A model generated the notes under the pieces. It saw only the letters and a list, made by a program, of their open reading frames with translations. It was not told where the DNA came from and made no database searches. From positions 5,433 to 10,867 of the forward strand of contig NYXJ01000016.1 in the NCBI GenBank assembly GCA_002685315.1: 5,435 nucleotides of DNA, given 5' to 3'. A program made the translations under genes and the position numbers. Shown in pieces: positions 1 to 5,244 of the stretch (within the stretch, counting starts at the first letter, position 1; every line of letters begins with the position of its first letter). The stretch is from Methanobacteriota archaeon (GTDB taxonomy: Archaea > Thermoplasmatota > Poseidoniia > Poseidoniales > Thalassarchaeaceae).

Positions 1-660
1 CACAAAAAACTACATGGAATACCTTTGAAATTAGTGGAACTATCAAATGGCATTCAAGTCCCTGCTAATGCCGAATATGCCATGGAAGCAAAAATAACCT
101 TAGAAAGAGACGATGAGGGACCATATGTAGATATCACTGGTACTGTAGATGATGTCAGACAGGAGAATGTTATTTCCTATAATGCAATCCATCATAGAGA
201 TGATCCTGTATTCCATGCATTAATACCGGGAGAAGTAGAACATAGAACTCTAATGGGAATGCCAAGAGCTCCGACAATAAAAAATGCAGTTTCAGAGGTT
301 GTACCTTGCAGCGACGTGTATCTGACCGATGGAGGTTGCGGATGGCTATCATCGGTTGTTCAAATTATTCCGCAAAATGAAGGCGATGGAGTTAAAGCGA
401 TACATGCAGCATTAGAAGGACATCCTTCTATGAAACAAGTTATTGTCGTAGACCAAGATATAGATACATCTGACCCAGTGAGAGTAGAATGGGCATTAAT
501 GACCCGCTGGCAACCCGACAAAGATACAATTATTCTTTCCGACCAGAAAGGTTCGAGTCTTGACCCTAGTAGATCCGAAGATGGTTTTACAAGTAAGATA
601 GGTATGGATGCCAGTTTACCACCAGGAATCGATAAGTCACCTTATGAATCCGTTCTTTGA
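1..660 (+). CDS. UbiD-family decarboxylase, archaeal type, C-terminal half (5'-truncated by the window edge)
   Basis: The frame is open from base 1, so this is the last ~219 residues of a protein that is usually 420-490 long; the TTG at 25 is an internal Leu codon and not a start. UbiD enzymes are prenylated-FMN-dependent (de)carboxylases. What is seen (numbered from the edge): VPANAEYAME at 20-29 with the Glu pair E25/E29 in the region of the family's catalytic acids, EGPYVDITG at ~39-47, RDDPVFHALIPG, LMGMPR at ~84-89, the Gly/Cys-rich LTDGGCGW, VVDQDID at ~149-155, and GSSLDPS followed by TSKIGMDAS near the end. This pattern is that of the archaeal UbiD group. In some archaea that group decarboxylates trans-anhydromevalonate 5-phosphate in the modified mevalonate pathway to isoprenoid lipids; applying that role here is inference, because the N-terminal part with the flavin-binding residues is outside the window. 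The Ala after LMGMPR, where I recall Glu in relatives, is a possible oddity. The stop codon contributes to the Shine-Dalgarno sequence of the next gene. Confidence 0.9.
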   Translation, partial: HKKLHGIPLKLVELSNGIQVPANAEYAMEAKITLERDDEGPYVDITGTVDDVRQENVISYNAIHHRDDPVFHALIPGEVEHRTLMGMPRAPTIKNAVSEVVPCSDVYLTDGGCGWLSSVVQIIPQNEGDGVKAIHAALEGHPSMKQVIVVDQDIDTSDPVRVEWALMTRWQPDKDTIILSDQKGSSLDPSRSEDGFTSKIGMDASLPPGIDKSPYESVL

Positions 661-669
661 GGTCAAAAA

Positions 670-1650
670 ATGACAGATGTTGATATTAATCAGAAATTAC
701 AGCACCCGAGAAGAAGTTTGGGGAATAGACATCGAAGTCAGGCCGTAAAATTTCTAAAGATTTCAGAAAATTCTGAAAATCTTAATTGGGCGGAACAAAG
801 TGCCAAACAAGCAGTACTTTATGATTTTACAAATCCAGAGAATTGGATTATTCTTACTAAGATTAAGATAATTAAAGGAGATATCGAAGGAATTCGTGCA
901 GTTTTGAAAGAACTATTTACTATTTTAGGAAGAGATCCTGAATTACTTGGTCAATTAAAAGATATTAATTTGATAAAAAATGGAATGGATTTATTGAATG
1001 CTGGTTTGAAAGTAGATCCATTAGATCCTGACAAATGGGCAAAAGAAGTAATAGGAAATGATGAAGAAACTCAAAAATTCAAAAATAGAGTTGAAAAGTT
1101 AGACTTGAGAGATATAAGAGCTAATATTCTATTTTCTAGGAGAATTGAAAGACTAAGGGATTTCAACAATGAAGAATTATTCATACACTTGTCAAGAATA
1201 ATTTTAGCCCAAAGACCTTCAAATCATGAAACTTGGAATGAGCTAGGAAAATTGCATGAAAGAAGGGGAGAATTTGATGATGCTTGGTTCTGTTATGATC
1301 AAGCTCAGACATATTTTCCTACAATTAAAGTTAGAGACAGATATAAGAAAAGAATGGAGGCAAAAATGGACGGAGGGGCAACTATTCCTTGGAAAGAACC
1401 AATTGTCAAAAATAGAGTTGATTTTCTTAAAAAAATGCAAGATATGTCCACTTCTAAAAACTTCAAAGGGAATTTGGAGGATGAACAAGAACAATTGGAA
1501 AATGACGACTATCTAAAAATTGCAACTCTCAGGAAACAAGGTAACCTATCTGGAGCTTTCTTTTTGGCAAGACAATTAGCAGCAGAAGGAGATGAGGAAG
1601 CAAAAATATTAGTTAAAGAAATCATGGAGGAAATGAATTATGGAAACTGA
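670..1650 (+). CDS. TPR-like helical-repeat protein, function unknown
   Basis: This 326-residue protein is soluble, highly charged and almost entirely helical, with no signal peptide or membrane segment. The clearest tetratricopeptide-type unit is at residues ~186-219, with the spaced residues W189, L192, G193, G200, A205 and Y209 and a closing Pro at 217. Weaker helical pairs lie at ~40-83 (around NPENW) and ~287-320 (GNLSGAFFLARQLAAEGDEEA). TPR folds act as protein-binding scaffolds, but no partner can be named from the sequence. The N-terminal ~25 residues are basic (HPRRSLGNRHR) and could touch nucleic acid or a partner; that is speculation. The ATG at 670 is supported by GAGGT at 659-663, 6 nt upstream, which overlaps the UbiD stop. 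The 3' end overlaps the Nudix gene by 11 nt, so the two are probably translationally coupled. The gene looks more AT-rich by eye than the exosome genes on the other strand, consistent with weaker conservation. Confidence 0.8.
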   Translation: MTDVDINQKLQHPRRSLGNRHRSQAVKFLKISENSENLNWAEQSAKQAVLYDFTNPENWIILTKIKIIKGDIEGIRAVLKELFTILGRDPELLGQLKDINLIKNGMDLLNAGLKVDPLDPDKWAKEVIGNDEETQKFKNRVEKLDLRDIRANILFSRRIERLRDFNNEELFIHLSRIILAQRPSNHETWNELGKLHERRGEFDDAWFCYDQAQTYFPTIKVRDRYKKRMEAKMDGGATIPWKEPIVKNRVDFLKKMQDMSTSKNFKGNLEDEQEQLENDDYLKIATLRKQGNLSGAFFLARQLAAEGDEEAKILVKEIMEEMNYGN

Positions 1651-2044
1651 GGAGCCATGGGTAGTAGTATGGGCGATACCAAAAAATGAGATTGATATAC
1701 CATGCTGGTTAATGGTTAAACATATCGAAAGAGGCTGGGAATTACCAGGTGGGAAACAACTAGTGGGAGAAGAAAATGACATCACTGCTCTGAGAGAACT
1801 ATACGAAGAAACAGGATTATTAGGTGTTGCAATATCAGAAGATGATTCAATAATTAAAGGAGGAGTAGTTGTATTAGTAGAAATTAATGAAGACCCCGAA
1901 CCTTATGGATGGGATTCTGAAGATGAACAAATAATTGAAGTCGGATGGTGTGTCGAGATACCTGATGAATTATTTTGGGACAGTAAAGAAATTAATAGAT
2001 TGATAAATTATGACTGGAGTGCTTCGAGAACTTTCAAATCTTGA
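1640..2044 (+). CDS. Nudix hydrolase (MutT-like)
   Basis: This is a 134-residue single-domain Nudix pyrophosphohydrolase, the usual size for the family. Such enzymes hydrolyse a nucleoside diphosphate linked to another moiety, using divalent metal held by the Nudix box. The box is complete and fits GX5EX7REUXEEXGU exactly: G38, E44, R52-E53-L54, E56-E57, G59, L60, preceded by WELPGG at 33-38. The catalytic and metal-binding glutamates E53, E56 and E57 are all present, so the enzyme should be active. WELPGGK resembles housecleaning MutT or ADP-ribose types, but the substrate cannot be fixed from this. The C-terminal part is acidic. The start at 1640 lies inside the end of the TPR gene and has a strong GGAGG at 1626-1630, 9 nt upstream. 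The 3' end overlaps the convergent minus-strand gene by 37 nt. Confidence 0.93.
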   Translation: METEEPWVVVWAIPKNEIDIPCWLMVKHIERGWELPGGKQLVGEENDITALRELYEETGLLGVAISEDDSIIKGGVVVLVEINEDPEPYGWDSEDEQIIEVGWCVEIPDELFWDSKEINRLINYDWSASRTFKS

Positions 2045-2838
2045 ATTTCACTTTTTCTCTCTATTAAGATTCTTTTCCATTTATCTACTCCTAGCATATT
2101 TGAGGAATCAATAATTAGACCGATATCATTTCGAGTCACTCCAGACAAATCTTCAGTTAGTATTGGGATTAGTTCTTCAACAATCTCTGTAATATCATTC
2201 GGATTCGAGGGAACCCAGGTGGCACCCGCAGATTCTCTAGGTGCAGCATTTTCCATCCTATTTTCCATGTCCGGAGCTTTTTCTGAAACTTCTTCCAGCG
2301 CTAAATCTAACCATTCGAGAGAACAAACTAAACTTTCAGAGGCCATATTACTATTGGTAAAATATTTTCTTGCAGCCCAAAAATGCCTCATTGCAGGATC
2401 AAGATCATTCAAAGTGACATATATTCTCGCTGCTTCTAATCTCGAAAGACCTATGATATCTTCAGGATGACCATATTCTTTACTAATATCTGCATGAACT
2501 ACTAAAGACATAATTGATTCACCAACATTTCTATGCCAATTTGCTAAATTAAGTAATGCAAGACCATGTAATGGTGAACCGGAACATATTGCATTCAATC
2601 TATCTACACACCATCTTAACTCATTACCTACTAAACTAGGGTCTACAATCCCCAATAGAGCTCTTTCCATCCTTACCCGGGCTTCAATCAAATGATCTCT
2701 CTCGGAAGTCGCCCTAGAACGGTTCAAAATATCTTCTGAAAATACATTAATATTTTCAAAATCACCCTGAGAAATTTTCTTTTGAAGAATTAACATATCT
2801 AGTTCCAATGGCGTCGCTTTTTCTAAAGATTCACTCAT
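2008..2838 (-). CDS. Unrecognised helical (TPR-like) protein, last gene of the exosome/prefoldin unit
   Basis: I do not recognise this protein of 276 residues. It is soluble, mostly helical and acidic overall. Residues ~50-62 and ~88-160 contain Ala/Leu-rich helix pairs (for example LHGLALLNLANWHR, LSRLEAARIYVTLNDLDPAM and HFWAARKYF) that resemble degenerate TPR repeats. A Pro/Ala/Asn-rich segment at ~186-214 looks like a flexible linker, and ~213-276 forms a smaller helical C-terminal domain (ITEIVEELIPILTEDL, then a Lys/Glu-rich end). The frame stays open to an ATG at 2856 that forms TAATG with the prefoldin stop, but that ATG has no Shine-Dalgarno sequence. The ATG at 2838 has AGGTG 7 nt upstream, so I chose it; this removes MIRCFS. 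It follows pfdB by 17 nt, which suggests co-transcription and perhaps a role near prefoldin or the ribosome, but that is guilt by association only. Confidence 0.8.
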   Translation of the reverse strand: MSESLEKATPLELDMLILQKKISQGDFENINVFSEDILNRSRATSERDHLIEARVRMERALLGIVDPSLVGNELRWCVDRLNAICSGSPLHGLALLNLANWHRNVGESIMSLVVHADISKEYGHPEDIIGLSRLEAARIYVTLNDLDPAMRHFWAARKYFTNSNMASESLVCSLEWLDLALEEVSEKAPDMENRMENAAPRESAGATWVPSNPNDITEIVEELIPILTEDLSGVTRNDIGLIIDSSNMLGVDKWKRILIERKSEIQDLKVLEALQS

Positions 2839-2845
2839 AGAAAAA

Positions 2846-2850
2846 CACCT
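2846..2850 (-). promoter_or_regulatory. Ribosome binding site deciding the start at 2838
   Basis: Reading the minus strand, AGGTG ends 7 nt before the ATG at 2838-2836. The alternative ATG at 2856-2854 is preceded by an AT-rich stretch with no purine-rich match. This favours the shorter protein, although coupling through TAATG to the prefoldin stop could still allow some use of the upstream ATG. Confidence 0.6.
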
Positions 2851-2855
2851 AATCA

Positions 2856-3164
2856 TTACATTGAACTAACTGCAGAATCATATTGAGTTCGTAATTCATT
2901 TTCTCTCTCAACCATTCTTTGTAAATGTGATTCGAATGTCTCTTTAGATAGGGATAATTCTTTGACTAAATCATCTCTATCATCAACTTCTAACAGTAGA
3001 TTACCTACTGCTCTAAATACAGGCCTATTTTTATCCTGTTTAGATAAAGATTCTAATGTCAAAGAAATTTCATTGATTTGTGTCGAAACCGTTTGAATTT
3101 GGTTACGGGCTAATTGTAATTCTTGTACTAAGGCCTGAATATCTTGAGGGTTCGAGTTTTCCAT
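2856..3164 (-). CDS. pfdB: Prefoldin beta subunit
   Basis: Prefoldin is a cytosolic alpha2-beta4 jellyfish-shaped hexamer that captures unfolded proteins and passes them to the group II chaperonin (thermosome). This is the beta type: one N-terminal coiled-coil helix (residues ~5-42), a short two-strand hairpin segment with the family signature VFRAVGNLLLEV at 49-60 (compare the YkivGnlLv pattern of beta subunits), and one C-terminal coiled-coil helix (~65-98) with regular hydrophobic spacing. At 102 residues it is somewhat shorter than the 115-125 typical of archaeal homologues, mainly through short helix tips, so the tentacles may be slightly shorter. The start ATG directly follows the TAA of pcc1 with no gap, and AGGAG at 3173-3177 lies 8 nt upstream inside pcc1. 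The pairing of pcc1 with pfdB recurs in archaeal genomes and supports both calls. Confidence 0.92.
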   Translation of the reverse strand: MENSNPQDIQALVQELQLARNQIQTVSTQINEISLTLESLSKQDKNRPVFRAVGNLLLEVDDRDDLVKELSLSKETFESHLQRMVERENELRTQYDSAVSSM

Positions 3165-3389
3165 TTAATCCTCTCCTGTGGCACTAAGGGCATGCTCTGA
3201 TGCTATCAACCCACGCATTAGACTATTCCATCTGGCTCTCAGATCAACAACACTTTCTGCTTTCTCTGAAACTGTAATTAAATTGCCATTACAAATAAAA
3301 TTACATTCGGTTACTAAGCCTGCTGCCAATGCTCGCGCATTAGAATGAGTAAATGTTATTTCAAAACTAGAAGGGTTATTCTTCTTCAT
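3165..3389 (-). CDS. pcc1: KEOPS complex Pcc1-like subunit
   Basis: Pcc1 is the small dimerising subunit of KEOPS, which with Kae1, Bud32 and Cgi121 transfers threonylcarbamoyl to A37 of ANN-reading tRNAs (t6A). The protein is 74 residues from this start, within the usual 70-90. Seen: an N-terminal beta strand (SFEITFTH, ~8-15), a helix rich in Ala (ARALAAGLV), a central strand pair (~29-41, NLITVSEKA), and the diagnostic C-terminal helix DLRARWNSLMRGLIASEHAL at 49-68, which matches the D-L-R-A-x-x-N-S-L-x-R pattern of Pcc1. The frame extends to an ATG at 3419, but no Shine-Dalgarno precedes that one, while GAGGAA at 3397-3402 lies 7 nt before the ATG at 3389. The chosen start leaves a 14-nt overlap with rpl37ae. 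The family assignment rests on motif and synteny, since such short proteins are weakly conserved. Confidence 0.82.
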   Translation of the reverse strand: MKKNNPSSFEITFTHSNARALAAGLVTECNFICNGNLITVSEKAESVVDLRARWNSLMRGLIASEHALSATGED

Positions 3390-3735
3390 TAGTTGATTCC
3401 TCGGCAAGTTTACGCTCATATTCTAGAGCCGCTTGTTGAGCAATAACAGTCATGTCAGTTGCAGTAGCACCCTCCATGCCTCTTCGGATAACTCTGTTAT
3501 TCGAATCGGATGCTCTAGTGAATGGTTCCCAAACACCACCAGTGAATTTATGACCACATTTTTTGCATGCCCAGATTCCAGATACTTGTCTGCTAACTTT
3601 AGGATACTGACATTTTGGGCAGGTGTAATTTTTCGACTTCTTAGCAATGGCTGAACCTGCTCTTCGGCGTACACTTACACCATATCGTGCTCCGAATCTT
3701 GCTGTTGCTCCAGATTTTTGTGTTCTTTTTGCCAT
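3376..3735 (-). CDS. rpl37ae: Large-subunit ribosomal protein L37Ae (eL43) with an extended acidic C-terminus
   Basis: This is the archaeal/eukaryotic zinc-ribbon protein of the large ribosomal subunit, bound to 23S rRNA. The N-terminus is strongly basic (residues 1-36, with RFGARYG at 13-19 and VRRR at 22-25), as expected for rRNA contact. The zinc ribbon is intact: C39-x2-C42 and C57-x2-C60, then GHKFTGGVW at 61-69. Archaeal family members usually end near 70-95 residues. Here the protein runs to 119, with a tail from ~72 that ends in a helical, Glu-rich stretch (ALEYERKLAEE and so on). The start ATG has AAGGAG at 3745-3750, 9 nt upstream, and follows the rrp42 TAA by one base. The 3' end overlaps pcc1 by 14 nt. 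In many archaea rpoP follows this gene; it does not here. Confidence 0.95.
   Translation of the reverse strand: MAKRTQKSGATARFGARYGVSVRRRAGSAIAKKSKNYTCPKCQYPKVSRQVSGIWACKKCGHKFTGGVWEPFTRASDSNNRVIRRGMEGATATDMTVIAQQAALEYERKLAEESTNEEE
3397..3402 (-). promoter_or_regulatory. Ribosome binding site deciding the pcc1 start at 3389
   Basis: On the minus strand GAGGAA lies 7 nt upstream of the ATG at 3389-3387, within the last codons of rpl37ae. The upstream in-frame ATG at 3419-3417 has no comparable purine-rich sequence. Family length also favours the shorter product. Confidence 0.65.
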
Positions 3736-3736
3736 T

Positions 3737-4528
3737 TTAATTAACTCCTTCTAATGCATGGACCATATTTCTAAGTTCATCGCCCTTTTTACGAGCCTCT
3801 TCCATCAGTTCTTCGAATTCAGCGGCCGTGAAGGCTCCCTTAAGACCCTTCTGTAATGAATGGACATGATTGTTATCGCCCAGAGTGATATGGATTCTTT
3901 CGTCCCCGCCCAGTTCTTCTCTACCATTAGCGTCAAAGATGAACCTTCCACCTACTCTCTGATAGGAGCACATTATTGGCGTTTTCGACACTACCAATGG
4001 TCTATCTTCACCTAATTCGAATTTTTCTTGTGGAATTATTGCATTTCGTAATGCAGTAATTCCTGCTAAGGCAAATGCATCGAATAAGTTACCATCATCT
4101 GAAACTGCAAACAAATCTAATATGACTTGCCATGCTTTTTCACCAGGGATTATACACAAGTCAGATGTATCAATACAACCTGATTCTCTAATTCCACGAT
4201 CGACTACACGACTTAATTCAATAGATTCAGCGCTCGGAGGCCCTGCTTCATGCTGTCGTCCAGAAACCGGTCTTACCTCTGCCATACACATTAGTCCACC
4301 TTCATTTGGTCTATCTGGATAAGGAGTCATTGTCTGGAATTTTACACCAGCTAAAACAATAGTATCTCCCATCCTAACGCGAGCAGAACCTTCTGCATTC
4401 GCTAGTATCCCTACCTCAATTTCTACATCTCTGCCTTCAAATTGAGTACGACTATCTAGTCTCTGATCATTTTGAGCCAATTCCCTAAGGTGGCTTCTTA
4501 ATAATTGAGGAACTAAAGGAATACTCAT
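3737..4528 (-). CDS. rrp42: Exosome complex subunit Rrp42
   Basis: Rrp42 is the RNase PH-fold subunit that alternates with Rrp41 in the hexameric ring of the archaeal exosome, the phosphorolytic 3'-5' RNA degradation and tailing machine. Rrp42 does not carry the active site itself but contributes to RNA binding and is needed for Rrp41 activity. The 263-residue length is typical (~255-275). Features that separate it from Rrp41: the longer N-terminal helical lead (1-22, LRSHLRELAQNDQRLDSR), RPNEGGLMCMAEVRPVSG at 73-90, SIELSRVVDRGIRESGCID at 102-120, and a C-terminal charged helix (235-260). At the position of Rrp41's catalytic Asp pair the protein reads DANGREE (199-205), with Glu instead of the second Asp, as expected for the inactive subunit. 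Its ATG overlaps the rrp41 stop as ATGA, with GGGAGGT at 4536-4542 lying 7 nt upstream: tight coupling that fits a 1:1 ring. Confidence 0.96.
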   Translation of the reverse strand: MSIPLVPQLLRSHLRELAQNDQRLDSRTQFEGRDVEIEVGILANAEGSARVRMGDTIVLAGVKFQTMTPYPDRPNEGGLMCMAEVRPVSGRQHEAGPPSAESIELSRVVDRGIRESGCIDTSDLCIIPGEKAWQVILDLFAVSDDGNLFDAFALAGITALRNAIIPQEKFELGEDRPLVVSKTPIMCSYQRVGGRFIFDANGREELGGDERIHITLGDNNHVHSLQKGLKGAFTAAEFEELMEEARKKGDELRNMVHALEGVN

Positions 4529-5244
4529 TGAGGATACCTCCCTGTTTTTAGTGCTTCAACACAATACTCATGGATAACCATTGCAGCATTCATGTTGTAA
4601 TCCCAAGCTTCTTGGAACTCTTCAGGAGATAAATCTCCATCCATCTGAAGGAAAACTAATTCACCGGTATTAGGAAGTACTCCCATAGGCAAATCAGCTT
4701 CACCGTAGTTATCTTCAGCCTTATTTAGGTCACAAACTACTACGTCGTTAATTTTTCCGGATGCAACTGAAACAACTAAGTCAGTCATAGGAATTCCCGC
4801 ATGAGCAAGGGCCACAGATGCTGCTGTTAAACCAACACATCTAGTTCCTGCCTCTGCACAGATTATCTCAATTTCAACTCTAATTTTTGAACGAGGATAT
4901 AATTCTAGCATTACTACGCTTTCTAATGCTTCAGCAGTAACTTTGCTGATTTCTCTACTTCTGCGATTAAAACCAGGTCTAATCCTATCAGATGTAGAAA
5001 AAGGTGCCATATTATATCTGACATCTAGAACTGCTCGATCCTGTCTTTGGATTTTCCTTGGATGAGCTTCCATAGGCCCATATATTGCAGCTATTACATC
5101 GTTTGTACCCCAACGCATTCGGCATGAACCGTCAGCTACAGGGACAACACCTAACTCAATTGAAATTGGTCTCACATCGCCTGCTTTTCTACCATCTTTA
5201 CGGATGCCATTGGCATCAATCATTTCTACTTCTCCATATCCCAT
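4525..5244 (-). CDS. rrp41: Exosome complex catalytic subunit Rrp41
   Basis: Rrp41 is the phosphorolytic 3'-5' exoribonuclease subunit of the archaeal exosome, releasing nucleoside diphosphates using inorganic phosphate. The protein has 239 residues, normal for the family (~240-250), and one RNase PH domain. Seen in order: RKDGRKAGDVRPI at 15-27 (the classic RNase PH start), AAIYGPMEAHPRK at 52-64, the Arg cluster RPGFNRRSREIS at 89-100 that contacts RNA and phosphate, AGTRCVGLTAASVALAHAGI at 132-151, and DLNKAEDNYGEADLP at 172-186. Within the last motif D178 and D184 match by spacing the catalytic Asp pair known from characterised archaeal Rrp41, so the enzyme should be active. The ATG at 5244 overlaps the rrp4 stop as TAATG and has AGGAGGT at 5253-5259, 8 nt upstream, which supports this start over the internal Met8. 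Confidence 0.97.
   Translation of the reverse strand: MGYGEVEMIDANGIRKDGRKAGDVRPISIELGVVPVADGSCRMRWGTNDVIAAIYGPMEAHPRKIQRQDRAVLDVRYNMAPFSTSDRIRPGFNRRSREISKVTAEALESVVMLELYPRSKIRVEIEIICAEAGTRCVGLTAASVALAHAGIPMTDLVVSVASGKINDVVVCDLNKAEDNYGEADLPMGVLPNTGELVFLQMDGDLSPEEFQEAWDYNMNAAMVIHEYCVEALKTGRYPQ
4536..4542 (-). promoter_or_regulatory. Strong Shine-Dalgarno sequence of rrp42 inside rrp41
   Basis: GGGAGGT on the minus strand lies 7 nt before the rrp42 ATG and encodes the Gly-Arg near the end of Rrp41. With the ATGA stop/start overlap it should couple rrp42 translation to rrp41. Confidence 0.7.

Noticed and set aside
25..27. TTG as a start codon for the UbiD-family gene
   Set aside because: The frame is open to base 1, and the family is about twice as long; the TTG is an internal Leu in a truncated gene.
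661..669. A separate promoter for the TPR gene
   Set aside because: Only 9 nt separate it from the UbiD stop, and no clear BRE/TATA element stands out at the right distance; co-transcription is simpler.
1243..1516. Small reading frames on both strands inside the TPR gene
   Set aside because: They lie wholly within a well-supported gene, lack Shine-Dalgarno sequences and recognisable motifs, and are explained by AT-rich composition.
2051..2076. T-rich stretch after the Nudix stop as a transcription terminator
   Set aside because: Archaeal termination can use T-rich tracts, but the runs are interrupted and sit in the coding region of the opposite gene, so it cannot be called from sequence alone.
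2219..2470. Plus-strand 83-residue frame inside the unassigned minus-strand gene
   Set aside because: No ribosome binding site and no plausible motif; its composition is what an antisense frame would give.
3433..3674. Reading frames overlapping rpl37ae, including one on the same strand (74 residues)
   Set aside because: L37Ae with its intact zinc ribbon accounts for this DNA; the alternative frames show no family features.
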